From: Catonia carolina
Lineage: Eukaryota > Arthropoda > Insecta > Hemiptera > Achilidae
Length of the DNA stretch: 64,000 bases
NCBI GenBank assembly: GCA_035578175.1
Contig: JAQMRL010000006.1
Span: 62,412,501-62,476,500 of the forward strand
Direction: 5' to 3'
The notes beneath the pieces are model-generated. The model was given only the letters and a program-made list of their open reading frames with translations. It made no database searches and was not told the DNA's origin. Of this stretch, positions 41,877 to 53,135 are shown one piece after another. A program made the position numbers and the translations under genes. Every line of letters starts with the position of its first letter. Within the stretch, counting starts at the first letter, position 1.

Positions 41877-44364
41877 GTTAGTTGTTTTGTATTTGCGGTG
41901 TCACACATTTGTTTTCTAAGCTTGTATATTCTGTTCTACCTTTATTTTACTCTCAGAAGTCTCGCGAATACTTATTAGCATCCTATTTTTTTTCGGTTTT
42001 TGCAATCTTCACCTATTTTTAGGGGACACGCCGCCGCTGATACACAATACTTCGTGTAAACAATTATATAATTTTTTTTAACAGTTAATAATTACAAAAC
42101 AAAATACAAATACAACAGTTTAACAAAAATTTTCAGTAACTGTTTTAAAAATTTTCGAATATGTCTTGAAGAAACCAGAACTCAGCAGCGTTGCTTCCGT
42201 GTGATCGTTTGGTTATAAGTGATGAAGGGTTTCTTCTTGGGTTCTGCCAATGAAAAACGTTTCATTATACAGAGAAAGACGTAGTTGTCGTTTTAAAATT
42301 AATGGACGAGGTGAATGAAGGTCTGAAAAGGAGAGTATGAAGACGTGATACTGATGATTTGTTTAACTGATGATTGAATATTAATTTTATGATTGAGTTT
42401 TTAGATGAATAAGTGTTATTAAGATTAATTTTATAGAGAACTAAGAGTTGACCATTCGTAATATAATTTTTTGTGTTTTTAACCTTGAAAGGATGGTTAA
42501 ACATTTTTCATCAGCTGAACCGGAATAGAAGATCTAATATTCTCGCCTTTTTGAGTCTTTTATTTTCAATATTGTCGTCAAGAAAATGTAGAAAATAATA
42601 CACCAAAGAACAGAGAGCTACATTTCTATACTAATTTATTAAAAAAAAGTCAGTATTAATTTTGTTTTCTTCCGGTAGACTTGAAAATCAACAGTATTAA
42701 AAATTGTGCACAATATGTAATTCTTTATTACACGTGTCTCAAAAATGTATTTTACAATGTACATGACCACGAAACTCTTGAAATTTTTCGAATGGGAAAG
42801 GGAATTTTCTGAAATGAAGAGGATTTTTTATAGGCGATTAAGTAAATATTTAATTTAGAGAGTATTTCAAATTATGGAAGTTTGAATTAGACGGGTATTA
42901 CTTTAGTAATACGTTAACGCTGTTACCGTTCTTTCAAAACGTACAAAAGATTTAGAATTAAAATTGTAAATAAAAATACCAGTTTGACCCGTTTGTTATT
43001 TCACACTTCTATCAAAGTCATCATTCAGCACATTTTTGTAATCGATAAATTTGTTAAAAAAAGGTAAATTGTTATATTTATAGAACAGTATTTTAAAAAG
43101 ACTATTTCAGTACTCTCAGCTTGTTTCATTAACATTGCTTTATTTCACAATTGAATTGTTCTCTATTTAGTTTCAACACTACTTGAAAATTTATTAAAAA
43201 AAGCTGATGAAATTATAGTGGATGACTTTTGGAAACTTATAAGTTTTGTGAGTTTGTAATGATTAGATATTATTGGAAGCTTTACAAAAATGAACTATAT
43301 TTGAAATAGAAAATGCATTTGAAATTCTAGAATTTATGAAAAAACATCTGTCAAGCTGTATTAAAAGTTAACTTTAAAATTTATAAAGTAATGTAAAAAG
43401 GTCAATACAGTAGTATTGATGTCAGTGTGTTTTTTCTTGTGTAAAACTGGGAACGAGTACGTATTTGTTCAATTTTCAAGAAATATCATAAGGAAATTCA
43501 TTTCCAATAATACTGACAATCTTCTGGAAAAACTTTGAAAGGTTTTCCCTTATTCTTGCTCGTTTTCTTTTTTAATTTTTCACATTGCAATTTATGCTTA
43601 AGCCGGATTATTTTCTGTTTCTTTTTCTACGTTGTTACTTCAGTGTTCTTTCTTGAATTTCATCTTGTTTTTCATTGATTAGTTCAGAAAACGGTATTAA
43701 CCTTTCCTTTTACAATACGGCTCGTTTCATTTTTAAGTATTTTAAAATTTCATATCCTTGAGCTAGAATTTAAAATGTTTTCAAGTAATTTAATTTGTAA
43801 ATATTACGGAGAACAAATGTTTCAGTAGACCTCTTCAAACTCTTTCCCATTTATAATTTAAAAAATAATAAAATTTTTCATGATTAATAATAATGATAAA
43901 AAAATAAAATTTATGATTAATATTTTTTATATTAAATATAATGATTAGTATAATAATAATAATCATTATAAAGTAATGCCCAATTAACTTTTCAAATGAA
44001 TTTTATCAATATTGTTAAATTGTCTTTTGTGCAAGAAAATTAATGTCTAACGCTAGAACAAACTTAAGTCAGCTCAAACAAAGATTTTTTTCAATTAGCT
44101 TAAAAACTCACAGGTCTTTTATGCACGTTTAATAATTTTTAAATTAATAAAACGAGTAAATTTATGCGCTGCTGATTGCAAACGATTTATGGATAGTCCA
44201 GGAAAACGAGCTACAGAAATCAGTCTACGCCCTAAATGGATTATTTTAAGGTTAAAATTTCAAAATTTCTAGCTCTAAATCAAAAGTTGTCGCATTTATA
44301 GAAAAATGATCTGTTAGAACGAATAGTATTGTAGATGATGTAGCCTAGTACTAGAACAGGTCTT
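41877..44364. other. Long AT-rich stretch, no gene seen
   Basis: About 2.5 kb. Short GC-richer patches lie at 42030 (GGGGACACGCCGCCGCTGAT) and 42160-42250, with no recognised motif. Simple AAT/ATA runs lie at 43860-43980. Confidence 0.45.
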
Positions 44365-44802
44365 ACACTGCGGCTATCTTGGATACGACATTAACTGTGA
44401 TGGAGATCACGACGTTGAAAAGAAAAGAACAGACTGCAAGTGGTTCCATCACCAGAATACTGCAAAATAAGGCTAGAAAGTAGAAAAAAATAATATCAAT
44501 AAGGTGATGGATACTTTTGTTGTCTTATATGGATGTAAGTCTTGAGTCACAACAAATTCAAAAGAGATTTAGGTAGCAGAGATGAGGTTCCCACGAAAGA
44601 CAAAAAATTGCTCAAGATTAGACATATACGGAATGAAGAAATAATAGCCTAATTACAAATATTTGATTAAACGAAAGAATAAAACTTAATCATCGTAAAT
44701 GGAGACAGCATTTGGAGAGAATTCCGGAAGAAGATAGAATACCCTTGAAAGTGAAAAACTATAGACCACATAGACGAAGAAACATTGAAAAACAACAAAG
44801 AA
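44365..44802 (+). pseudogene. LINE reverse transcriptase C-terminal relic (family Y)
   Basis: Plus-strand frames read GYDINCDGDHDVEKKRTDC, VVLYGCKS (normally LLYGCESW), VAEMRFPRKTKNCSRLDIYG (normally AEMRFLR...TRLD), HRKWRQHLERIPEEDRIPL and YRPHRRRNIEKQQRSG (normally Y-x-P-x-GRR-x-x-GRP). This is the C-terminal pattern of another insect non-LTR element. Several stops interrupt it. An antisense RTE 3' tail starts at 44803, and the sequence after that tail may continue the same relic (45105-45170). Confidence 0.6.
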
Positions 44803-45055
44803 GTGGTCTTCTTCTTCTTCTTCTTCCTTCAAGGCTTAAGCCGATACCTGTTCCGAACTCACAAACTAGAAACTCGTAGCTTATATCCATGTATTCCGAG
44901 GTCGTTCCACATCTCTCCGTCCAACCTGTGCATAACGGTGTACTTGGAGGGGTATTCTGTGGTCCGGCATTCTGTCCAAGTGTCCTTTCCATCACCCTCG
45001 ATACCCCTAAATCTTCTCATTCTGGCAGTAGACAGGCGGAGAAGATTGTAACAGC
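44803..45055 (-). repeat. RTE-type LINE 3' end, truncated
   Basis: The minus strand ends in GGCTTAAGCCTTGAAGG plus an (AAG)n tail (plus-strand CTTCTTCTTCTTCTTCTTCC at 44807-44826). The tail type is the one found at the 3' ends of the RTE copies at 17390 and 35411. It is only about 250 bp, with no RT left. The 78-codon minus-strand frame has no certain relation to the ancestral C-terminus. Confidence 0.5.
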
Positions 45056-45174
45056 TAAATTATAGAACCAAAATAAATAACTATTCACTGAAAATTGTAA
45101 AATATATAAAAGTGACTTTGGAACAGGCAGGTGCCTAATTCCTAATAGCACAAAGAAGAATAGATTGATTAAAA
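45056..45174 (+). other. Possible continuation of LINE family Y 3' end
   Basis: GACTTTGGAACAGGCAGGTGCC, followed by a non-coding A-rich stretch, could be the end of the interrupted relic. Weak evidence. Confidence 0.25.
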
Positions 45175-45540
45175 TAGAGGAATTTATTTTTGTTTCCAAA
45201 TTCTGACTTTTATTTCTTTACTTTTGTTTTGAACCACTTCTGATCGAAACCAGGTTTTTAAACCCAATGATTTTTTTATCTACTGTTTAAGAGGAATCAA
45301 ACTACACTATTTTTATTTCCAAATCCTGACTTTGATTTCTTGACTTCCTGTTTTGGGTCATTTCCGGTCAAACCGGAACTTCAAACGCAATCCAGACCTA
45401 CTAAATTTTTGTGTAGATTAAAAATCCAAAAACCGTTTGTCGAAATCTCTTGTAGATTTTGAGATTTTGGTATGACGGACGGACAGACATAAGGAAATAA
45501 TAGATGATAATAATTTTAAACTTGCTACCAATATTTTATC
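45175..45540. repeat. Repeat E, copy 2 with internal duplication
   Basis: Matches 13185-13490. The segment TTTCCAAATTCTGACTTTTATTTC...GAACCACTTCTGATCGAAACC is repeated about 130 bases on as TTTCCAAATCCTGACTTTG...GGTCATTTCCGGTCAAACC. It ends with GACGGACGGACAGACATAAG, a feature of many insect non-autonomous elements. Confidence 0.6.
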
Positions 45541-45682
45541 GACTTATGTTTTGATGGAAAATGTAAGGATAAAAGTTCAATACCATTATTTACCTAATGC
45601 GGTGTATCAATATTAAAACAATGTCCGTATTGCTAGATAGTCAATAAAAATGCATCACGTTCATCCAATTCAATGTCTGTTA

Positions 45683-45740
45683 TTTGGTCATCAGTCGAAG
45701 ACCTGGTTTGAATCTGAAAATGTTTACCCCAAGTAAATAA
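45683..45740 (-). repeat. Family R fragment
   Basis: TTTGGTCATCAGTCGAAGAC and CTGGTTTGAATCTGAAAATG match the 3' end of R in reverse. Breaks off after about 55 bases. Confidence 0.5.
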
Positions 45741-46356
45741 ATTAGATACTTTATCAATGCTTTCTCAATTGAATCGATAAGCCAGCAGTTCAATATACTT
45801 AACCGAATAAAATGCACTTCGCTTTCCAATACTACAATTGCCATCTATTCTTCATTCACTTTAGAATCAGACGCATGAAGTCAATTTCTTTCAAATAAGA
45901 GTATTTGGTTGCATCAGATGTTGTACAATCTTTCAGTGACTTACATGTCATTTGTTTTTATTATTGAAATGGTTAAAAATGTTCGTCACTTTTCTAAACA
46001 ATAGCTCCTTTACCTGTACTCAAAAAATTTAATTATGTCCAATTCAGAAAACTTCTTTCACCAAAAATTAAAAAGAAGATGAACTTATTACCTCTTGTAC
46101 CATCGCTTAATGTGATATTTACTAAAAGTTTTTATTCAAATTTATAATTTTTATAATACCTCAGTTTTCACTAAGTGGGTGTTTAGTACAATAAAATAAA
46201 ACATCCAGCACGCATTATGTGCATGATCAGCGAAAGATGTGTTAAGTACAATGGCCAGGTATCATGGCTTATCAATTATTATCAAGTAGAGGTATGCACA
46301 ATACATGCAAAATAAATGGATAATTCTTTTGATTTCTTTACTCAACAATTTTCTCC
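45741..46356. other. No gene seen
   Basis: AT-rich. No feature recognised. Confidence 0.5.
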
Positions 46357-46512
46357 GGCCGCATTAGCGTACTTGGTAACGTGCTTGCCTCTCATCATGC
46401 GGTCTTGGGTTCGAATCCCATTCAGGCAGGCATGTTTTCATACGTTACAAAAAATCATTTCATCCTTCACCGTCTGCAAAAGAAAGAATTGCAGTAAACT
46501 TTATGATTAAAA
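46357..46512 (+). repeat. SINE family A copy
   Basis: GGCCGCATTAGCGTACTTGG, CTCATCATGCGGTCTTGGG and box B GGTTCGAATCCC, then TTTTCATACGTTAC and CACCGTCTGCAAAAG. It is 3'-truncated compared with 31829-32020. Confidence 0.8.
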
Positions 46513-47039
46513 TTTTATTTTATTTGTAATTCACAGTAAATTTTATGACCATTAAAAGTAATAATGATCGGTTAGTTCCAGATTGAGTCAAAAATTGAGC
46601 CGATAACCTCTATGGTTTCATGCTCAACAATGCACTAAACTACAGACACGAAAAAAAGGTATTGCCAGTTGTCAAAAAAAAAAAATTATTTGCAGATCCC
46701 TGAGTTTAATTAAAAAAGGTTTATAAGAAAGCTCGTATCCTACTTTTGATTACTATCTTTTTAGTATAATATGAACAGGTTACATTCGAAGTTGCTAAAT
46801 ATATAAAATTATTGGACTTAATCTTCAAATGTTTTTAATTAAAGTAGATATTTATCTGTGTTAATTTTCTCACATTTGTTTAAGTTGGCTTTTAAACTAT
46901 TTGTGAATAAACTTGTTTCATATGAAACTCCTGAACAGAGTTTACGACGTTTTTTTTATTTCCATTTCTATAACCAAACTTCTACTCACCGAGGTAATGT
47001 TACAAATTATGTGAAATTACGATTAAGTTCGACGATAAC
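46513..47039. other. No gene; weak tRNA-like relic at 46585-46640
   Basis: A reversed box-A/box-B-like arrangement (GAGCCGATAACCTC ... CACTAAACTACAG) suggests one more worn SINE. Otherwise plain AT-rich sequence. Confidence 0.35.
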
Positions 47040-47415
47040 AGGCAGGTGGAGTATTAAATAATTTGCACTCGATATGCTTGTTCCAGGGCTACAAAAAACA
47101 GTTTTTTTTCTTACCACGTGGTCAGCCTATATGACTGAACTATTTAAGAGCAGAAAAGGTAGAGGTGTAAAAGATACTAGTCAGAGTTATCTCCTTTAAA
47201 AGTAATGAACTTCATTTTACAGCCAGTCCCTGTGGCGAATGAAGTGAAGGTGTTTTTTTTGCAGTGTGCAGAGTAGATGCTTTTTGGAGAGCCTGGAATG
47301 CTGATATGCATAAGCTACTTTTGTAATCAGTGACGTATAGAATTGTAAACCACCTCACTCCTCGTTTTACTTAGTAAAACCTTAAGAGGTTCAAACCAGC
47401 CTTTCGGCTGTTGAA
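47040..47415 (+). repeat. Family R, full copy
   Basis: From AGGCAGGTGGAGTATTAAAT through ACTCGATATGCTTGTTCC and ATGAACTTCATTTTACAGCC to CAGCCTTTCGGCTGTTGAAC. The core is damaged by a T-run insertion at 47255 and indels. Confidence 0.8.
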
Positions 47416-47866
47416 CAGCAACTTAAAATATTTTAATATTTAAAAACACCTGGATATTATTTGTTTCTTTTTACAAAACTGAAGAATATTCTTACAGATT
47501 TAAAAACTATTTATTTAACTAGTCTTTGATATACAATAATGAACAAATAAATGATATTATGAAAAGAAAAGTTTATTAATTTATTTATTTTACAATATTT
47601 GAGGTAAATAACTTGTTGAATGAATGGAAAATATTTTGAAGTGCTAGATTATAAGTTTAGGCCGTATTATATAATTATTTTACATAGGTACCTCACTTGT
47701 ACGTTCACTCATTCAATTAATGTATATTTAAAGCAATTTAACTAATTAACGAAGAGCTTTTTACATAATTTTGTTTCTCTGATTTTATGAATATTTTGCT
47801 ATTATTATTACTACATAAAATAGAATAACCACTTATTTTATAATTGAAGAAATACCGTCTAAACGA

Positions 47867-47868
<2 letters not shown>
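47416..47868. other. AT-rich stretch, no gene seen
   Basis: No feature recognised. Confidence 0.5.

Positions 47869-47923
<55 letters not shown>
47869..47923. repeat. (AT)n microsatellite
   Basis: About 27 uninterrupted TA units. The IYIYIY frame on the minus strand is an artefact of it. Confidence 0.95.
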
Positions 47924-47928
<5 letters not shown>

Positions 47929-48085
47929 TGTATTATGTACAGTATATACATCCACTACGATACGACTTCTGTTAGTATAAAACAAAGTTTTTCTCCTCCT
48001 TAACCAATTTAATTTCAACATCTGCTTATTTCAATTTTAACAAGAACTGTAGTTATCCTTTTATAAATTCAATTATTTAAAAATA

Positions 48086-48160
48086 CAGGGTGTATAAAAA
48101 GTGTGGTGTTTAAATTTATTTAATAATTTTCCAAGAAAAAATGTTTGTCGTTACAATATT
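48086..48160. repeat. Possible DNA-transposon end
   Basis: CAGGGTGTATAAAAAGTGTG has the look of a Tc1/mariner-type terminus (CAGGGTG, A-run). No inverted partner was seen within several kilobases. Confidence 0.25.
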
Positions 48161-48335
48161 TGTTGTATACATTTGCTTAGAGTGTCTAAAGAAAAATATG
48201 AAAACATTATGAATCGGACAGCCAAAAAATTATACTAAAACTATTTCATCAGAAATAAATTTGTAGTAATTGATTATGGTCATAGTCACTTTTCAAATTT
48301 ATTGATTGTCCGATAAAAATGTTACATTTTCAACA

Positions 48336-48495
48336 GAGGCCGTCCAGTGGTTAGCTCGATACGCTGCAAAGCTGAGGTCCCGGGTTCGATTCCCCGCCAG
48401 GGTCTGAAAAATTTCAAAAAATTCAAACCCACTGTTCCTTACTCCAAAGTATTCGCTAAAAACAGAGATTTTGATGTGACTTAGGCCTAAACTAA
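48336..48495 (+). repeat. SINE family B copy
   Basis: GAGGCCGTCCAGTGGTTAGC (box A), GGTCCCGGGTTCGATTCCCC (box B), GGGTCTGAAAAATTTC, and a tail with TTTTGATGTGACTTAGGCC. The 66-codon frame on the opposite strand is a shadow. Confidence 0.8.
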
Positions 48496-48644
48496 ACAAA
48501 TTGACTAATAAGTTTGAATATATTTTATAAACTTTTGATAATAATTTTTTATTTCAAATAATATAAAACGCTTAAATTTGAGAATATCCATTCAGCAAAA
48601 ATAAAGACTTCAAACTTCGGGTCACGTTTTTTTTAAATCTTTTT

Positions 48645-48795
48645 AAGTTGCATCAACACTGAAAAAGATGATCATCAAAAGACATAACACTGGAACAGTA
48701 GATTTTGACTTATAAAAATTTCCAGATCCTAGCTGGGAATTAAACCCGGGACCTCCCCATTGAAGGCTAGTATGCTAATCACTACGCTACGGAGG
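48645..48795 (-). repeat. SINE family B copy, inverted
   Basis: The minus strand reads CTCCGTAGCGTAGTGATTAGC (box A), GGTCCCGGGTTTAATTCCC (box B), AGCTAGGATCTGGAAATTT, and a body ending near GTTGATGCAAC. It lies 150 bases from an upright B copy, forming an inverted pair. Confidence 0.8.
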
Positions 48796-49604
48796 AAATA
48801 ATACTTTATGGCGAAGAATATATTTTATGAACACGTACGCCTACACGGAGAGTTAAACAGTTTTAAAAATAATAATTTTAGCCGATATTAAAGAGATCAT
48901 TATTGTTATAAAATTGTTTGTCTGATATCAAACATTGAATTGAGAGCCTATTATAAAATAAACCATAATTAATTAGGAAATATATTAATAGTGGTAATAA
49001 ATATTTTTGATAGCATTTCTTAAGTAGTACATAAAAATGTATTATTACTATGTAATATACTCTTACATAGATGATAATACTAATCTATTGTAACTTTTAT
49101 ATCAGGTTATATTGGCTCCTTAAATCTTTTACAAACATATATTTCGTAATTTTATTCTACAAACATTTCATAGAATGGTTTTGTATTATAAATCTTTTAC
49201 TGGAAATTATACAAGTATTTGAAATACAATATATCCTTTTATAGCTGTTTGTTTTCAAGTTAGATTGCAATATGCAATAACTTAACTATAGAAAGAAGCT
49301 ATCTTACCTACATTACAACAATACATCTTCAGGCATATTTATAACCGCATTGTATTTTACAACCTCTTTGGTATTATCTATTTGGTATAATGAATAATTA
49401 TTTTTGTATTTGTTCGCATGCATGTGTATCTGTTGTAGATATCGATAAAAATCGTTTAGAAAAAGTTTAAAACAAATATTCAATGCTACCAACTGTAAAG
49501 AAGAGTTATAGTGTTTTACACTTATTTTATTTTTCAACTGTATAAATAAGAGTAAAAGCTGCAAAAATTATTACAAAAAAGCGCGACATTTTAATTTCAT
49601 ATTT
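48796..49604. other. AT-rich stretch, no gene seen
   Basis: No feature recognised. The 83-codon minus-strand frame at 49313 has no motif. Confidence 0.45.
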
Positions 49605-49900
49605 TTGTTCACATAATTACTGTTAAAGCTGTGTTAATGCATATCTCTACTCCATTGGCGTTTCAGTCGTTTGTGTGCGATTCCTGGTCAATTTGGAGAA
49701 TACATGTTGAATATTAAGGCGGTTTTCTGGACCTACGGTACAGTTTTAAGTCATTGACATAACGGAGGCGTAAGTCATCGTGTAGTGCTCTAATGGATAC
49801 GAATTTCGGCCAATTTGTAATGAGTTGCTGGAATTTACTTTGGAAACGTTGTATTCATGGAATGACTTATGGCTTTCCTGTACCATAAATCTATCATACA
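49605..49900 (-). pseudogene. Jockey-type LINE C-terminus relic
   Basis: The minus strand reads FNMYSPN, a stop, then PGIAHKRLKRQWSRDMH, matching the copy at 24158-24230 (DLPGIAQRRLKRRWSRDMLR). Further upstream sequence to about 49900 is decayed. No poly(A) tail is clear. Confidence 0.6.
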
Positions 49901-50339
49901 TCTAGATCAGTTGAAGCTTCACCTCGTATATCAGGAGTTTAGAAGTAATGGGAGGTTTTGACCGCTTGGCTAATAGTCTGTATAACTCTTTCAGGCTGCA
50001 GTAGTTTATATGACGCAATCACGGTAGTTTATAAACACAGGGTTAGTAGTTTATATGACGTATAATTAGCATCATTTTGTTTATTACTTATAATAAAGTA
50101 AGTTACTATAACAAAATGTCTTATGATGGAATACAAAAATCAGGCACTATCAGACGGTGGTAAGACCGGAAAAATCTGTCGGCACACCTTCGTTTGGTAC
50201 ATCTACAGAATCATCTATCAGAATCAATGAAAAAGTAAATATGCTTCAGATTCGGCAGACCATGTTTAAAATAAATAAATAAAGTGATTAAAAAAAGTCG
50301 TTGAAGCTGTTTTTCAACAATCGCAAGAGAAAACGACTA
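49901..50339. other. No gene seen
   Basis: A direct repeat AGTAGTTTATATGACG occurs at about 50003 and 50048. No coding motif. Confidence 0.4.
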
Positions 50340-50565
50340 TTTCCAGCTGAAAGAATTTGATGAAAATGTATGTCGTGGTACCTAACTTAAGTTCCAATTT
50401 TTAACTTTATTAGGTATTTCGATCTTGAGATATATTCTGCGTGCGCGTACATACTCACACAAAATTAGTAAAAATATGATTTTTGGAGTTAAACGTTTAT
50501 TCCGGTGAAACTTCGGTTTCTAAAAATTTACATGGAAATAATACTTTGCTTCCCTTCCCTGTATA
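50340..50565 (+). repeat. Family M, right part
   Basis: TTTGATGAAAATGTATGTCG, CTTAAGTTCCAATTTTTAAC, GATCTTGAGATATATTCTGC, a short CA-like tract, and ATTCCGGTGAAACTTCGG and ACATGGAAATAATACTTTG, in the order of 22110-22410. It is truncated at the terminal hairpin, where a LINE relic begins. Confidence 0.6.
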
Positions 50566-50990
50566 TGTACTCTGCACTGAAGGTTCAGAAGTTGATCTTA
50601 CAAATAATCAACAAGACAACCAAGGTGCCTATCGGAGCAGCTTTTTCAAGAGGTCAACGGACTTGACATCCGCCAAATATTTACAAGAGAAGTTCTTATT
50701 TTATAAGTATAAAAATATATACTATTTTACTATAAGGGCACACCATTATAATAACAGGAGCAAGGATCTTTTACTTTTACAAAAGGCCTCTAAAGCATTA
50801 TCCCAAAGGCATTTCTGCTATTTAGCGCCTAAACTGCTCATTCTGCTCCCCTTACAATTTAAAAATATACTGGACATCATAAAGTATAAAAAAGCAGTAA
50901 CAATTTGGCTATTGGAAGTAGGGAGAGAACCCATAGAAACAAGTTACTCCAGAAAACATATATAATTTTGTGAGCTCGTTTACCGGTTCC
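50566..50990 (+). pseudogene. LINE ORF2 C-terminus relic
   Basis: The frame open from 50483 to 50965 crosses from family M into this relic. The LINE part includes HHYNNRSKDLLLLQKASK, LSQRHFCYLAPKLLILLPLQ and KYKKAVTIWLLE, the pattern Y-x-T-R...S-x-x-x-F-x-Y-x-A-P-K-x-x-N-x-L-P...F-K-x-x-x-x-x-W-L typical of the end of CR1/Jockey-like RT proteins. The first 28 residues of the open frame come from family M and are not part of the protein family. Confidence 0.6.
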
Positions 50991-51367
50991 GATAAATTAT
51001 TTTTCTATTTTTAAATAAATTATTTTGTTTTGCATATTTTATTGTTTATTTTTTAAAATTTTTACAGTATAATTATAATAGCATACTTTTCTAATAAAAA
51101 TGTCTTAGTAGTTTAATTAGTATTTAAGGAACTAAAATTTAGTTGTAATTACTAACACACTAATAGATTACCGTAGTAGTTACGGTAGTTAATAAACAAA
51201 GAAGCACTGAATTGATCTACCCTTGAACATAGGAAACCATAGTTGGGTGGATTAATTTTCCCACCACGAATTTATATAAATAGTTTTAAATTTTCAAAGA
51301 ATAATTAAAGAAAATTAACATTTATATTGTAATGATATTTTTTTGTAAGTAATGGGGAAAAAAATAA
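50991..51367. other. AT-rich stretch, no gene seen
   Basis: Probably includes the LINE 3' UTR directly after 50990. No border seen. Confidence 0.4.
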
Positions 51368-51369
51368 TA

Positions 51370-52326
51370 ACGGGTGATTCAAAAAGAGCGCCGGTTTTTA
51401 AACGGCTGGTAAATTTTTGTTTATCGGTTGGCAACATTGTTAGACCTCATTTCTATTTCGGAGAACATTCCGATTGACGATTCAGTTGTAGTTTCTCTTG
51501 TTCGCAGTGTAGTACTCTCGCAGTCTGTGTCTAACCATGGAGAAGTTTACTATTGCACAACGAGTATTAATCGTCAAAACATTTTACCAGAGTGGAGAGA
51601 GTTATGCGGCTACTGTCAGGCGACTTCGCGGTACTCTAGGACGTAATGAAGCACCGAATGAATCAACAGTTCGCAGGCTCATGAAAAAGTTTTTTGAGAC
51701 GGGTTCAACAGTCGACCTTAAAAGTTCTGGACGTCGTCGTTCTGGCCGAACTGAGCAGAACGTTGCGTTGGTTCGTGACAGTGTGGCTGCTAGCCCAGCA
51801 AAATCAATACGTCGCCGTTCTCAACAATTGGGTTTACGATGTTCTTCTGTACGGAGAATTCTTCGGTACGATCTCCAATATCACCCGTATAAAATTCAGT
51901 TGCTGCACGAGAAACAATATTGTTGCTCCGTGAACGGTTCCAGGATCGCATCATTTCTCGTAATTCCGACCATCAATGGCCACCAAGGTCGTGTGACTTG
52001 ACGCCTTGTTGTGACTTTCATCTTTGGGGTCATCTGAAGTCATTGGTGTATGCCAATAAACCCCGAAACATCAATGACTTGAAGGAGGAAATTTGACGGG
52101 TTATCGGGCAAATGGAAGTCGAAACTTGTCGTGCAGTAATATCCAATTTCATGGACAGAGTTGATGCGTGCCAGCGCAGTAGAGGAGGACACATGCATGA
52201 CATCATTTTTCATACATGAAATCGGAAGGTAAGATGAACTTGTTGATGTATTTATTTTCAGTTTTTCAATAAAATAAATCTCTTAATTTGATATATCAAA
52301 ACCGGCGCTCTTTTTGAATCACCCTA
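51370..52326 (+). mobile_element. Tc1/mariner derivative, copy B (internally deleted)
   Basis: 957 bp with the same inverted ends as copy A and flanking TA at 51368-51369 and 52327-52328. It is nearly identical to copy A by eye except for 26 extra bases at the deletion junction (about 51897-51925) and scattered substitutions. Orientation is opposite to copy A. The TA duplication and intact ends show a clean cut-and-paste insertion. Confidence 0.9.
51537..52216 (+). pseudogene. Tc1/mariner-superfamily transposase, core deleted and frameshifted
   Basis: Starts MEKFTIAQRVLIVKTFYQ at 51537, the natural N-terminus, and shares the helix-turn-helix region and GRRRSGRT motif with copy A. It then retains HPYKIQLLHE, slightly more than copy A, before the deletion. 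After the junction the frame shifts, giving a spurious end at 52001. The ancestral frame continues with the third-Asp region (an extra Cys codon gives TPCCDFHLWG), a TGA at about 52096, and the normal C-terminus RSRGGHMHDIIFHT near 52216. The first two catalytic Asp residues are missing. Inactive. Confidence 0.85.
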
Positions 52327-52328
52327 TA

Positions 52329-52964
52329 GATATAAGTTATAATATTAGGTAATTACAGTATTGACTATGTTGAATCTTATCAATTTATAGAATTCCTGCC
52401 TTAAAGGATTACAATGTCGTGGCCGCCGTTATCTAATTAAACGGGATAATCCTTTATACTAATTATATTAGCAATACGCTAATGAACAACCAATCTCTAT
52501 GTCTATTGTTTTAAAGCTTGACTATACCAAATACACTATAGATGAAGACAGACTACAATGCAACATAAGGCAAAAGGTAACAATGACTTGGTTATGTATT
52601 GTAGATTTTATCACAAATGTATTATGTAATTTACATCCAAATGCACAGGCTCTTATCATAGGCTTTACTGTATTAATTTCAATGTTAATAGGAAGGTATG
52701 GAATTGTATGATAATTCTCCTGTTTCAGTCATTGTATTTCAATGTCACTTTAACAAAAGTAATTTCTTGATTATTCTCCATTTATTTAAGAAAACAGTTA
52801 GTATAATAACGTCGTATTATATTATTTGGTATGCTCTTCCGGTGTAGTTGTTATGTTTGGAAAAAATATTCTATCATCCGGCCATTACTTTTAACTATAC
52901 AGGTAGTTTATAAACTTTAGTTTTTTGGAGTTGCAGATTTTTGGAGTTGAAGGGTTTCGATTAG
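52329..52964. other. No gene seen
   Basis: The 70-codon frame at 52499 has a hydrophobic C-terminal segment but no family motif. Treated as chance. Confidence 0.4.
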
Positions 52965-53135
52965 TCGATTAGCATACTCTCTCAGGAATGACCGACCTGA
53001 ATTTGTACAAGACTACACCTCTATTGCACGTCATACATATCATCCTCATCTCATTGAGTCATAGGGTTGTTTTTTTATTCTTAAATTAAATAGGTTGCAA
53101 CGTAGACAGATTAGGGATTTTAAAAATCCGGGTAT
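52965..53135 (+). repeat. SINE family C, 5'-truncated
   Basis: ATACTCTCTCAGGAATGACC, TACAAGACTACACCTC, CATCATCCTCATCTCATTG and GTTGCAACGTAGACAGATTAGG match the body of 26845-27165. The tRNA head is missing, so it is truncated on the 5' side, as aborted reverse transcripts are. Confidence 0.75.

Noticed and set aside
47833..48021. A 62-codon frame with an IYIYIY segment
   Set aside because: Product of the (AT)n array at 47869-47923.
50483..50965. A 160-codon single gene
   Set aside because: The first 28 codons are family M sequence and the rest a LINE C-terminus; the open frame simply spans a repeat junction.
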